In this document: one piece after another, positions 51,375 through 62,227 of the stretch
Numbering within the stretch: position 1 is the stretch's first letter
How the letters are laid out: every line of letters begins with the position of its first letter
Origin: Bog-473 sp963745665
GTDB lineage: Bacteria; Actinomycetota; Acidimicrobiia; Acidimicrobiales; RAAP-2
Assembly: GCA_963745665.1 (NCBI GenBank)
Contig: CAVUYE010000002.1
Span: 1,550,001-1,614,000, forward strand
Direction of reading: 5' to 3'
DNA: 64,000 bases
The notes under the pieces: generated by a model
The model's input: only the letters and a program-made list of their open reading frames with translations
Database searches by the model: none
What the model was told of the DNA's origin: nothing
Position numbers and translations under genes: made by a program

Positions 51375-52656
51375 GCGGCCAGACCTCGCCACGATCCTGC
51401 ACGTCGACATGGACGCCTTCTTCGCGTCCGTCGAGGTGCTCGACGACCCTTCGCTGGCCGGCAAGCCGGTGATCGTGGGTGGCGCCGGGGCGCGCGGCGT
51501 TGTGGCGTCGTGCACCTACGAGGCGCGCGCCTACGGGGTGCACTCGGCCATGCCCTCGGTGCGGGCCCGTCAGCTCTGTCCTGAGGCCATCTTCTTGTCC
51601 GGTCGCCACAGCCGGTACGGGGAGGTCAGCGCGGAGTTGCACAAGATCCTGGCTGACATCACGCCCATGGTCGAGCCCATCGGCCTCGACGAGGCGTTCG
51701 TGGACGTGGCTGGCGCGGTGCGCCTGCTCGGGCCGCCGCCGCACATTGCGCGCGGCCTGCGTGGCCGGGTGCACGACGAGCTGCACCTCGAGTGCGCAGT
51801 GGGCATCGGGCGCTCCAAGATGATCGCCAAGCTCGCCTCACGCGCCGCCAAGCCCCGGGCCAGCCGGGCCGGGCTGCAGCCGGGGCCGGGCGTGTACGTC
51901 GTGGACCCGGCGCACGAGTTGGCGTTCCTGCACGGCCACGCAGTTGAGGCGCTCTGGGGAGTCGGCCCGGCCACGGCGAAGCGCCTCCACGATCTCGGTG
52001 TGCGGACGGTGGGAGACCTGGCGGCGATGCCGGTCGACACGGTGGTCCGGCGCGTGGGCAAGGCGAGCGGCGCCCATCTGGCGGCCCTCTCCCGCGGGGA
52101 GGACCCCGATCCGGTCAACCCCAACCGTCCCAACAAGTCGATCGGGCACGAAGAGACGTTCAGTCAGGATCTCGTTGACCCGCACGAGCTCGAGCGTCAC
52201 GTGCTGCGCATGGCCGACTCGGTTGCGACCATGTTGCGCGGCGCGTCGAGCGCGGCCCGGACGATCACGGTCAAGATCAAGTTCAAGGACCTGTCGTTGC
52301 AGTCGCGCTCGCACACCATGGAGCGACCCATCGCCACCGGCGGCGCCATCGGGCAGGTGGCCGCCGCGCTGCTCTCGAGCGTCGATCCGGGTGAGGGGAT
52401 CCGCCTCCTCGGGGTGAGCGCGTCGGGACTGACCGCCGGTGGGGTCGACCAGCTCTCGTTCGACCTGGGGGACGGGCTCGCCGAGGACAACCAGAGTGCC
52501 ACCGCCCGCGAGCAGTCCTGGCAGGACGCCACCACCGCCGTCGATGCCATCCGCCACCGCTTCGGGCGCAGCGCCGTGGGTGCGGCATCCATGGTGACGG
52601 AGGACGGGGTCCAGGTGCCGGCCCGGCGCGAGGCGCCGTGGGGCCCCGACGACTAG
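51367..52656 (+). CDS. dinB: DNA polymerase IV (Y-family)
   Basis: Translesion polymerase of 429 residues. Palm motifs HVDMDAFFASVEVL and IGLDEAFVDVAGAV carry the metal-binding acids. The finger region YEARAYGVHSAMP, the HhH region ALWGVGPATAKRLHDLGV and the little-finger domain follow. The GTG at 51367 lies inside the PIG-L gene. It is the last gene of the LysM-nrdR-PIG-L-dinB set, so induction by DNA damage is expected. Its stop overlaps that of the convergent DUF2332 gene. Confidence 0.94.
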   Translation: MVERPDLATILHVDMDAFFASVEVLDDPSLAGKPVIVGGAGARGVVASCTYEARAYGVHSAMPSVRARQLCPEAIFLSGRHSRYGEVSAELHKILADITPMVEPIGLDEAFVDVAGAVRLLGPPPHIARGLRGRVHDELHLECAVGIGRSKMIAKLASRAAKPRASRAGLQPGPGVYVVDPAHELAFLHGHAVEALWGVGPATAKRLHDLGVRTVGDLAAMPVDTVVRRVGKASGAHLAALSRGEDPDPVNPNRPNKSIGHEETFSQDLVDPHELERHVLRMADSVATMLRGASSAARTITVKIKFKDLSLQSRSHTMERPIATGGAIGQVAAALLSSVDPGEGIRLLGVSASGLTAGGVDQLSFDLGDGLAEDNQSATAREQSWQDATTAVDAIRHRFGRSAVGAASMVTEDGVQVPARREAPWGPDD

Positions 52657-53791
52657 GGCGACTCAGGCCACCAGCGGATCCAGTTGCCGTGCGGGTGCGT
52701 GTCGGCCAGCCGCACTGCTGCGCCTCCCGGCGGCCACGTGGACCAGCACAGTGGCCAGGTCCGGTTCCTCCCGGCGCACCGGGGAAGGGGGCGTCGGCGA
52801 GGCCGGGGGTCTCGAACGGGCTCTCGCAATAGAGATGGTGCACGGGGCGCGGCGCTCGTCGAGCGTGGCGACCTGGTCGTTCAGGGCGCGCTGCTCCTCC
52901 TCGCTGAGGTAGGCGGCCACCCAGGAGTGGAACACCACCAGTGGACCGTCGCCCGGCATGGTGGCGACCACACGGGGCAGGTCCGTCAGCATGTCGCCCC
53001 GCTCGAGGCGCGGGGGATGGGTCGAGGCCCGCACGTTGGCCAGCGGCGGCGCGCAGGCGTTCGAAGCGAGGCAGGTTGTCGGGCCACAGGCAGGCCAGCA
53101 GCCAGCCGCGCCTCGTCGTCGGAGAAGGGGTCGACCGGGGCGAGGTCGAGCCCGACCCGCTCGCCATGACGGGCAGGCGGAGCTCGGGCAGGCGCGGTCA
53201 GATCGTCCCGCACGGTGCACTCGAGGGCGACCGCCGCGCCCGCGGCACCCCGGCGGTGCGGACATCGCCCCCGTCGGCGGCCCGGTAGGTGTAGGCGTAG
53301 TCGTCGAAGAGCAGGTTGAGCCCGGCCGAGGTCCCGAGGTCGAGCAAGGAGAGCGGTTCGTGCCACCCGTACCGGGCCGCAATGTGGCAGAGGCCGGGCA
53401 GCAGGCTGGTGCAGCGCCCGACCTCGTTGGTCTGGGTCGAGCGGGTGGCGATCAGCTCCTCGATGCTCGGCGCGGTGCACGCGGCAGAAGTCGGTGAAGG
53501 CGGCGGCGACGTCGCCCGCGGGCCGGGGCCCGGCCGGGAGGCCGCGGACGACGCAGACGGTGTCGTAGAAGGCGGCCAGGGGTGCTCGACGCCCGAGAGC
53601 AGGAGAAAGTGCACGGCCGCAAGGAGAAGCAGAGGACGCCGCTGCGTGAGCGGCGCGCCGTCGAGAAGCGACAGCACGTCGTCGTCGTCGGCGACGGCGC
53701 GGCAGATGGTGGCGTAGGTGGTGCCGCCGTCGCGTTCGACGGTGGTGGCAAAGGCGCGGAAGTGGTCGCCGAGCGGCTGGTTTCCGTGCAT
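52653..53791 (-). CDS. DUF2332-family protein, multiple frame breaks
   Basis: Cytoplasmic protein of unknown function, about 375 residues when joined. Pieces in order across three frames: GNQPLGDHFRAFATTVERD, then LLDLGTSAGLNLLFDDYAY (a nucleotide- or SAM-binding-like glycine loop), LACLWPDNLPRFERLRAA, PLVVFHSWVAAYLSEEEQRA, and the C-terminal ADTHPHGNWIRWW. At least five single-base breaks are needed, between 53570 and 52740. ATG at 53791; the TAG at 52653-52655 overlaps the dinB stop. The order of conserved blocks is intact, so consensus error is more likely than decay. Confidence 0.68.
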
Positions 53792-53808
53792 GCCTGATCC
53801 CGCCGGGG

Positions 53809-54727
53809 CTAGAAGCTGGCGGGGAGCAGCGGGCTGATGGCCCCGAAGAAGAACCACAGCAGCACCAGCGTGCCCACGGCCCCGACGCCGTAGATCACCC
53901 AGCGCTGACGTCGGAAGCGCCAGGCGGCGAAGAAGATGCCCGTGATAGCCGCCGCGGTGACGAAACCCCAGAAGAAGGCGTCGGCGAGCGACACGCCCGA
54001 GTTGCCGGCCAGGCTCTGGCTCTTCGGGTTCAGCGTGCAGCGCGTGCTCGCACGGGCAGGCCCGAGTTCGGGAACAGCTGGGAGTGGGCCAGCGTGGCCT
54101 GCACGACGAGGCGGGTGCTGGCGCTGAAGCGCGGATTGCAGGTGGTGAGGGTGAGCTGGTTGGCGATGACGTTGTCGACGACGGTCGTGTCGCTGGGGGA
54201 GACGACGAAGCTCTTCGTGGTGTCGTAGACGAAGATGCCCTGCAGCGTGGTGAGGACGATCGGGTCACCGACCTTGACCGAGTCGAGGTTGTAGAAGGGA
54301 TGGCCGTAGGTGGTGCGGTGGCCGGCGATGGCGGCGTTGCCGGCCTGGCCGGGCAGAGGCGTTCCGGTGTAGTGCCCTGGGCCCTTGCGGAGGTCGGGCG
54401 TGTTGGTGCCCTCGACCACGACCTGGTTGATGCCGATGACCGGGATCCGGATGTCGCCGATGGGCTGGCCCTCGGCCGGCGCGGCGTGGTGGGAGCGGCC
54501 ACCGGAGGCCCGGTCGGCAGCTTGTCGAGTGCGGACTCCTGCGCCAGGGCGCGCCGGACGGCGTCGTTGTTGGTCTCGTGTTGCAGTTGAGTGCGCAGCC
54601 CGGATTGGATGCGGGCCTCCTGCACGGAGGTGCCCCAGATCTGGTACGCCGTGAACAGGAGCACCAGGACGCCTACGCCGATCAGGACCCGCCCGAGGAT
54701 GTCGACGACCCGTCGCAACGTAGACAT
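53809..54727 (-). CDS. Class E sortase, two frame breaks
   Basis: Membrane transpeptidase that attaches exported proteins to the cell wall. The N-terminal membrane span is ILGRVLIGVGVLVLLFTAYQIWG-like (residues 10-32). The catalytic domain shows AGHRTTYGHPFYN (His), TLTTCNPRFSAS (Cys) and STRLVVQATL (Arg). Two C-terminal hydrophobic segments follow (FFWGFVTAAAITGIFFAAW and VGAVGTLVLLWFFFGA). Frame breaks lie near 54480 and 54035. ATG at 54727. The gene is preceded by an L,D-transpeptidase gene on the same strand. Confidence 0.82.
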
Positions 54728-54776
54728 CGCAGAAAGGATTAGAGCGGACAGAGGCAGCGCCCCGGTCGCCCTCCTC

Positions 54777-55911
54777 CTAGGCCTGGACGGTGACCAGGGT
54801 CCCGAGCGGGGTCAGCGGGAACACGATCTTTGCGTTGGCGACCGGCATCTCGACGCAGCCGTCGCTCTGGGGGAAGCCGTACGAGCCGCGCACGAAGCCG
54901 TGCAGGGCGTCCCCGCCGTTGAAGTAGCTCACCCACTGGATGACCGGGATCGACGTAGTGGGAGCCGTCCGGGTTGGTGCCGGACATGGTGGTCACGGTG
55001 TAGCGGGCGTAGACGGGGAACGTGCCGTTCGCGGTGCTGGCTCCGGCCACCCCGGTGTTGACCGGGGTGCTGTAGACGGCGACGCCGTCCTTGTAGACGG
55101 TGGCCGACTCGGGCAGCGACTGGCTCACGAGCACGTAGTCCCACGAAAGGGCGTCGCCCTTCCCGCTCTGCACGTCAGCCAGAAGGTCGGTCCACACCTG
55201 CGGGCCGGCGATGCCGTCGGTCTTCAGACCGTTCTGGGATCTCGAAGTTCATGACGGCGCCCTGGGTGATGACGTTGTTCGTGCCCGGCGTCCACAGCGT
55301 CTCGAGTGCGAGCGGCTGGTCGGGCCAGCGCCAGCGTGAACGACCCCACCTGGTCGTTGCCCTCCTGGGTCGGCGACGTCAACGGCGACGCCGGCGTGAA
55401 GGTGAGCGGGAGGTAGCCGAGCTCGGCCAGCAGCTGTTGGAGGCGCAGGGTGGAACCGGGCGCCACGGAGAACTGCGACGGTGACCGACTGCGTCCAGGT
55501 GCTGGCCTTCCGAGCCCACGACGCCGGAAGGCCCGCCGGGAACGGTGACCGTCTCGGTGGCGCCGGGCACGAGCGGCCCGCTCGCCTGGTACTCGAGCAA
55601 CGACGGCGACAACACGGCCCACGAGCCGGCGACCGGCGGGTTGAGTGTCGGCATCGGGCTGCCCGGGGCGAGGTCGGTGGAGAACTGCACCGTCACGGTG
55701 GAGCCGGCGGCGACGTTGGCTCCGGTGGGCGAAACGGATCGCGACGGTGAGGGCGGGCGGTGGGGCGGCCGATGTGGCAGCGGCCTGGTTGCTGTGCAGC
55801 CGGTCGACGGCCACGAACCCGCGGCGGCGATGGACGAGCACGACGACGCCCACGGTGACGATGAGCCACCGTCGTCGGACCGCTTCGGGTGCGCGCGTGT
55901 TCGCCAGACAT
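54777..55911 (-). CDS. L,D-transpeptidase (YkuD) with Ig-like domain, multiple frame breaks
   Basis: Secreted peptidoglycan cross-linking enzyme making 3-3 links. After a short N-terminal membrane anchor come an Ig-like region (VTVQFSTDLAPGSPMPTLNP), a peptidoglycan-binding-like helix set (LRLQQLLAELGYLPL) and the YkuD domain. The YkuD domain reads SWDYVLVSQSLPESATVYKD, then HGFVRGSYGFPQSDGCVEM, with catalytic Cys in SDGCVEM. At least five single-base breaks divide the pieces between 55740 and 54930. The start is unclear; ATG 55911 is the best candidate. Stop TAG at 54777. About 375 residues joined. Confidence 0.75.
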
Positions 55912-55945
55912 AGCAGCGAGGATTCTACCGGGGAGAACTCTAGGC

Positions 55946-58308
55946 CTAAAGTCCCAATTCGGCCTCAATTTGCCGGGTGATTTCTGAGAGCCGGCTGGCA
56001 TCGGTGACCTTGGATCCCTCCGGACTCCCGGACGTAGAAGGCGTCAACGACCATTTCGCCGAGCGTGGAGACCCGGGCGGACACCACGTCGAGGCCCGCA
56101 TCGAAGAGGGCGCGGGTGATGCGGTGCAGCAGACCGATCTCGTCGGGCGCCCGGACCTCCAGCACGGTGGCGGTCTCGGAGGCCTCGTTGTCGACGCTGA
56201 CGTCGCTTCCGGGCAGATGGGCGGCGGAGCCGCGGCGGAGCGGATAGATGCGCTCGCGCTCGGAGAGCCGCTCACCGAGGGCCAGGCGGTCCGAGAGCAC
56301 GGCGGTCAGGTCCTCGCGCAGCTTGGCCGTGTCGGGCCAGGTCCCGCGGGCCACCTCGACGGTGAACACCTCGACGGCGACCCCGTCCTCACCGCTGACG
56401 TTGGCGGCCCGCACGTCCATGCCGTTGAGGGCGAGGGCGCCGGCGACGGAGGAGAACAGGCCGGGGCGGTCGGGCGCGGCCACGATGACGTTGGGCGGCT
56501 GGAGCGAGACCGAGGGAAGGCCCGTGCCGCGCACCTCCGCCATGAGCTCGCGGTTCGACGCCACGATGCGGTCCGGCGCGGCCGGCTCCGTCTCGCCCTG
56601 CAGCACGCGGTCGGTGCGCGTCACGAGGTCGGCGACGAGGCCGGCCTTCCAGGCACCCCAGGCCGACGGGCCGGTCGCCCTGCTGTCGGCTTCGGTCAGG
56701 GCGGCCAGCAGGTGCAGCGTCAGCCGGTTGCCGGCGGCCTGCGCCACGCGGGCGATGGTCGTGGGATCGTCGAGGTCGCGCCGGGTGGCGGTGTCGGGCA
56801 GCAGGAGATGGTGGCGCACGAGGTCGACCAGCACGGCGACGTCGGCTGGCGCGAACCCCATCCGCGTGGCGATGCGGTCGACCACCTCGATGCCGACGGT
56901 GGTGTGGTCGCCGGGGAAGCCCTTGCCGATGTCGTGCAGGAGGGTGCCGACGAGGAGCAGGTCGGGCCGCTCGACGGTGTCGGTGAGCTCGGCGGCCAGC
57001 GCGGCCGCCTCCAGGAGATGACGGTCCACGGTGTAGGTGTGGTAGGCGTTGCGCTGCGGCTTGTTGCGGACGGCGGCCCACTCCGGGATCAGCCGCACGA
57101 GCAGGCCGTGCTGGTCGAGCGACTCGATCTTGTCGATGGCGGGGCGGCCCAGAGCCGAGCAGCGTCCACGAAGGCGTGACGCGTCTCGTCCGCCCACGGA
57201 TCGCCCGGCGATGGCATGCGGTCGGCCAGGCGGTGCAGCGACCCCCTGGCGATGGGACGGTCCGGTCGTGGCCGCGGTGGCCGCCAGGCGCAACGGCAAC
57301 GAGGCGTCGTCGGAGACGGGGGCCAGCGAGGTCAGGGCGATCTCGCCGTCGACCTCGACCATGTCGGGCCCGAGATCGGCCGGTGCAAGAGGGGTGGCTT
57401 CATCGGGTGCGTGGCGCGGCGGAAGCGCCGCTTGGGCGCCGGGCTGGGGTCCCAGAGCCGGCGCCGGCGCCACACGTCGTCACTGACCCAGGCGATCTGG
57501 CGGCCCGCCGTCGAGACGGCCAGCATCAGCGCGTCGGCGTCATCGAACCCGAGCGCCGACGCCACCTGGTCCTGGTCCTGCAGGAGCAGCTTGTCGTGCT
57601 CCCGTTCGGCCAGCCGGTGGAGCTCGACCCGGATGTCGGTGAGGAGCGCCGTGGCGCTCTCGAGGGACGCCAGGTCGGCGTAGTCGGCCAGGAGGGGGGC
57701 GAAGGCGGAGATGGCGCGCAGCACGCTGACGTCGCGCAGCCCGCCGTGGCTCTCCTTGAGATCGGGTTCCAGGAGGAAGGCCACGTCGCCGGCGGTGGCC
57801 CGGCGCTCGGCCATCTGCTGCTGGAGCAGCGGCAGGTACCGCGCACCGAGTCGGTCGCGCCAGGCGGCCCGGGCCTTCTCGAGGAGCGGATCGGCGACCT
57901 TGGGCTCACCCCAGACCAGGCCGCCCGTCGAGCAGGCCGAGCGCCACGCGCACGTCCTCGGCGGCGGCGCTGAGCACCTCGGAGGGCCGGCGGACGGAGT
58001 GGTCGAGGTGCACGCCCTCGTCCCAGACCGGGTACCAGATGGCGTCGGCGACCTTCGCGATGTCCCGGTGGCCGTTGTGGACCAGCACCACATCGAGGTC
58101 GCTGTAGGGGCAGAGCGAGCCCCGGCCGTACCCACCGACGGCGACGAGGGCCAGGTGCCGGGGGGCGTCGCCGGCGGCCCGTTCGGCCAGGCCGGAGAGC
58201 CAGGCGTCGGCCTCGGCCGCATAGCGCCGGCAGAATTCCTGCGCCCCGGAGCCCGGGCTCGGCCAGGAGGCGGCTGCGCCGGTCACGGAGTGACGTCTCG
58301 GCGACCAT
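55946..58308 (-). CDS. glnD: [Protein-PII] uridylyltransferase/uridylyl-removing enzyme, multiple frame breaks
   Basis: Nitrogen sensor that (un)modifies PII according to glutamine. The domain order is complete across frames. The nucleotidyltransferase has GGYGRGSLCPYSDLDVVLVH with the two catalytic Asp. The middle helical domain follows (EPDLKESHGGLRDVSVLR). The HD domain has LLVGTLLHDIGKGFPGDHTT, and two ACT domains follow (APDRPGLFSSVAGALAL, APDEIGLLHRITRALFDAG). Breaks lie near 58255, 57930, 57390, 57245, 57170 and 56030. ATG at 58308. Actinobacterial homologues often adenylylate GlnK instead. Its joined size of about 787 residues is normal. Confidence 0.85.
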
Positions 58309-58370
58309 GGCGGGAACGTAGCATTGGGTCTGTGAGCAAAGACGTGGAACGCAGAGAGGGCAAGACACCC

Positions 58371-58541
58371 ATGACCTTCACCCACGCCGTCGCCATGACG
58401 GCTGTGGGCGTGGTCGGGATCATCGTCGCCTTCTGGATCTTGAGCAGCCTGGCCGGGATCATCTTCTTCTTCGTGAAGGTCGCGGTGGTGATCGCCCTGA
58501 TCGCCGCCGTCTTCTGGGTGGTCTCCCGCTTCCGGCATTAG
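58371..58541 (+). CDS. Small membrane protein
   Basis: A 56-residue protein made of two hydrophobic helices (AVGVVGIIVAFWILSSLAGI and FFVKVAVVIALIAAVFWVV). ATG at 58371 has GAGAGGG ahead; a GTG at 58332 would add 13 residues. Function unknown. It diverges from glnD and lies just before tRNA-Cys. Confidence 0.6.
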   Translation: MTFTHAVAMTAVGVVGIIVAFWILSSLAGIIFFFVKVAVVIALIAAVFWVVSRFRH

Positions 58542-58629
58542 CGGCCGATCCGGCCTGGAACCCCATCGGGTCCGGTCCGAGGGCGGGGAACGCAGGCCGT
58601 TAGGCTGGCCGCCCGTTCGTGCGTACGAC

Positions 58630-58701
58630 GGCGGCGTGGCCGAGTGGTTTAGGCAGGGGCCTGCAAAGCCCCGTACGGCGGTTCGATTCCGCCCGCCGCC
58701 T
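58630..58701 (+). tRNA. tRNA-Cys (GCA)
   Basis: Cloverleaf with acceptor GGCGGCG (58630-58636) pairing with CGCCGCC (58694-58700). The anticodon stem GGGGC/GCCCC encloses the loop CTGCAAA, anticodon GCA. The T arm contains GGTTCGATTCC. CCA is not encoded. Confidence 0.95.
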
Positions 58702-58914
58702 CTAGTTGTCAATTCGGCCGTCCGGAGGTCCCCGCAGTGCGGGCCCGGAACTGACCTCACGTCGCTCACATCGACACGAGTTGTCGGAGGGTTGTTGCGG
58801 CACGGTACGAACGGCCCTATGGATCGTCGGATCCGATCGTAAGAATCCCTGCAGGAGGCCGGTCCCTGCGCACCACGGTGGTGCGCCTCTGATGCAGACC
58901 CGCCGACGATCGAC
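58702..58914. other. Region after tRNA-Cys with a palindrome
   Basis: No gene seen. It contains a perfect 19-base palindrome-like element, GCGCACCAC (58868-58876), G, GTGGTGCGC (58878-58886), about 28 bases before the next ATG. It could be an operator or a hairpin in the leader of the following gene. No repeat of the tRNA 3' end was noticed, so no integration site is claimed. Confidence 0.4.
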
Positions 58915-59277
58915 ATGGACCTGGAACTCGAAACACAGCAATGGCTTTTGAAGGCGGCGGCGGATCTCCGACGTGTCACCGCCGCCGAGACACGTTTCTC
59001 GGCGGCGATGAGCATGAACCACGTCACGATGCTGGCGGCGGCGGACGAGCTCGAGGCGGCGACCAGGGAGGCGATGGCGTGGATGCGGGGGAACCCCTGT
59101 CCGGACCGTGAAGTGGGCGGGCGCGTCGGCCTGATGCTGACCACCTGCGCCGAGGTCGCGGCCACGGCCGAACGGGCCCTCAGCAACTCCTGCGACGACA
59201 TCGAAGCGATCTTTGGCCGCCTAGGTGACCTGCTGGCGATCATCGACTTCCACTCCGAGACCCTCAAGGCCTGGTGA
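58915..59277 (+). CDS. Hypothetical helical protein
   Basis: A 120-residue soluble protein, almost entirely helical by composition. Examples are LETQQWLLKAAADLRRVTAA and MLAAADELEAATREAMAWM, with two Met-rich segments and three Cys (NPCPD, LTTCAE, SNSCDD). No family recognised. ATG at 58915. It lies between tRNA-Cys and the mannosidase gene, with which it converges. Confidence 0.55.
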   Translation: MDLELETQQWLLKAAADLRRVTAAETRFSAAMSMNHVTMLAAADELEAATREAMAWMRGNPCPDREVGGRVGLMLTTCAEVAATAERALSNSCDDIEAIFGRLGDLLAIIDFHSETLKAW

Positions 59278-59317
59278 CAAAGGGGTTCTCCCCGTCGGGG
59301 AGGGCCGAGCAGGATTC

Positions 59318-62106
59318 TCAGGGTTGGGCCTGTACGTCGACCACGACGGGCGGCAGCGTGACCCCGGCGGCGGTGCTGAGATCGACCCGCAGCGAGTAGG
59401 ACCCGGCCCTGGGCGCCGTGACGCGGAGCGACTCGGTGGCGGGAGCGGTCGGAGGACAGACCGCGCCGCCGACACCGCGAGCCGGCATCACCGCGAATGT
59501 GCCCGACGACGGCGTCACCGCCAGTCCACCCAGGTCTGCGGCCTGCCAGTGGACCGTCGTGGCCTGATTCCCGGCGAGCGTCGCGCCGAGCTGGATGGTC
59601 GCCGCCTGTCCCGCGGTCACGGTCGTGCCGCCGCTGGGCTGTGAGAACCCGACCGCCGGGAGCTGCCCGGACCCGAAGGAGGGTGGAGCCTCTGCAGGGG
59701 AAGAGGCCCAGTCCGGGTCTGGGGTCCCCGAGAGGCTGAAGTGCAGCGTCCCGCCGCTGCCGAGGACGGAGGCCGGCAGCCAGGGGAGGTCCCACGACCC
59801 GGCGGTCGCGTGCGACGGCGAGGCTCCGCCGCATCCGGGAGGGCTCGTGCCGGTCGGGCGGGTCACGCCCGAGACGGTCAACGCGTGCACGTAGGGGTGC
59901 GAGGCGGCCGCCGCAGGGGCCTGCTCGACGAGACGCCGGCCGTTCGGGAGCGTGATCGTCACCGACGGGAAGAGGGGGCTGGCCAGGGCCAGGTTCGCCG
60001 CGCCCGGAGTCAGGGGAAACAGTCCGACGGCCGCCCATACGTACCACGAGGAGATGGCGCCCAAGTCGTCGTTCCCCGGCTCGTCGACCGGCGCATCGGC
60101 GTACTCGTTGTTCGACGATGGCGCGCACGAAGCGCTGGGTCTCCTCGGGCGCACCGAAGGCGTCGAATTCCCACGGCGCCCACTCGCTCGGGCTCGTTGC
60201 CGGACCAGTCCTCGGGGACGTCGCGCGTCGCGTTGAGAGACGCCATGAACGTCTCGAGCTTGCCGGCGGCGGCGGCGTCGCCTCCCATGAGGGTGGCCAG
60301 GGCATCGAGGTCCTGCGGGACCGACCACGTGTACTGCACAGCGTTGCCCTCTTCGAAGCCCGGTCTGTCCGCCCGGCTCGAGTTGCGACGCCTCGAAGGC
60401 CGCGCCGGGAGGGAAGCTGCCGTCGGCGCCGCGGGCCTGGACGTACCCGGTAGCGGGATTGAAGAGGTACTCCCAGTTGGCGGCGCGGGCGCTCATGGTG
60501 GAGGCCAGGGAGGGGTCGTGCTGCGGCCGTGGCGACCTGCGCGATGGCGAAGTCGTCGATGGCGTACTCCAGTGTGACCGAGCCTCCGATGGAGTAGTCG
60601 ATGGAGGTCAGGTCGAGCGAGTCCGCGTTGACGTAGTGCTGTGACAGGTACTGGCTCAGGTACTGCCGCTCGATCTCGAGTCCGTGGCCCGTCTCGATCT
60701 GCGTCGCCCCCTTGACCATGTACTTGAGCGCCAGCGACGACGTCGAAGTTGTGCACGCCCATGGCCAGGGCGTCGGCGATGATCGGATCCGCCGAGTCCC
60801 CGTTCATCTGCGACTCGTCGCCTCCGACGATGGCCCACTTGGGAAGCCAGCCCGTCTGTTGCGCGTCGTCGACGAAGGGACTGGACCATGTCGCCGACGG
60901 CCTGGGGAGCGAGCAGGGCCTCGAGCTGTATCTCGCTGCGGTAGATGTCCCACTCCGAGAAGTTGGCGTACACCTCGCGGTGTCCGGCCATGTGGACCTT
61001 GCCGTCGCTGCCCTCGTAGCGACCGGACACGTCGGACACCACGTTCGGGAAGAGGAGCGAGTGGTACAGCGCGGTGTAGAAGGTGTGCTGCTCGGCCGGC
61101 GGTGCCACCCCGAACGGCGATGCGCCCGAGGAGCGCGTTCCAGCGATCCTGCGCCTGGGTGCTCACCCGTTGCACCGACCAGCCCGGATCCTCCGCCCGG
61201 AGATTCTGCAGGGCGTCCGGGGTGCTGACGAAGGAGATGCCGACCTTCATGAGCACCTGCGCGCTCCTTGGTCGTGTCGAACGTCACGAAGGCGCCGCAG
61301 GTGGTGCCGGAGCAGGTCGTCGTTCCCGGAGAGCACGCCCGCGTTGCCCCAGGTCCCGCCGGACGAGAACGGCCGGTCGAAGAGCGCCACGAAGTGCAGC
61401 GTGTAGTTGGTGCCGGTGCCGCAGAACTGTCCGCTCGACACCTGGCCTTCGACCTCGTCGCGGCCGACGACGTGGACGCTCGCCGCCGTGACCGGGTTGC
61501 TGCTGTCGGCCACCTTGAAGAGCACGTTGGACTGGGTTCCGGCCGGGAAGTCGAAGCTCGAGATGCCGGACCGCGTGGTGACGGCGAGCGAGACGGAGAT
61601 GGGGTCCTGCGTGCCCAGCACGACCTGATAGCGGCCCGGTGAGGCGTGCTCCTGCTGGTGCGAGAAGGCGGCGACCGTCGTGACGGGCGAGGTGACGGCG
61701 CCCTCGGTGGGCAGGATCGGGACGTCCTGGTACGACGGGCACCCCGTCCCGCTGAGATGGGTCAGGCTGAAGCCGTTGATCGCGGAGTCGTCGTAGGCGT
61801 AGCCCCCGCCGGCCTGCACGGCGTTCGGGCTGGTGTCGGGGCTCCACTGCAGCATGCCGAAGGGGACGTCGGCACCGGGGAACTCGCCCACGGTGCCCGG
61901 GCTCACCGGTCCGGTCGCCGTGCCGTCGAGCGGATGGACGAGGGCCGCCGGATCGGCGCCGGCGGTCGGGGCCGGTTGGCTGGCCGAGGCCGCGACCCGC
62001 AAGGCCGGGGGCAGTCGCTGCGGTCAGCGCCACCGAGCACCGAGAGCAGGCCACGGTGACCACGAGCGCCCGACTGCGCCAACGGGGACGGACCGGGTCC
62101 GGTCAT
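59318..62106 (-). CDS. Secreted GH92 alpha-1,2-mannosidase-like protein, multiple frame breaks
   Basis: Exported glycoside hydrolase, about 930 residues joined. The N-terminal signal region (MTGPGPSPLAQSG, then a hydrophobic stretch) is followed by the GH92 beta-sandwich: LVHPLDGTATGPVSPG, FPGADVPFGMLQWSPDT and GFSLTHLSGTGCPSYQDVPI. The (alpha/alpha)6 domain carries YTALYHSLLFPNVVSDVSG, FSEWDIYRSEIQLEALLAP, PKWAIVGGDESQMNGDSADP and the family mark DDLGAISSWYVWAAVGLFPL. A C-terminal beta domain ends in VVVDVQAQP. At least eight breaks lie between 62060 and 60100. It may process mannose-rich glycans or the cell's own mannosylated envelope. Confidence 0.8.
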
Positions 62107-62227
62107 GTCGAGGACCGTAGCAATGGGGACTGCAACGGCGACGGGTCGGCCGCGGGCCCGTACGGTCCGGCTCCGCTCCGGGCATCCGCGGCGGTGTCAC
62201 GACTCGCTGGCATGCTCGGCATCGTGG

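Noticed and set aside
58630..59277. Integrated element at tRNA-Cys
   Set aside because: No integrase and no repeat of the tRNA 3' end were seen within reach.
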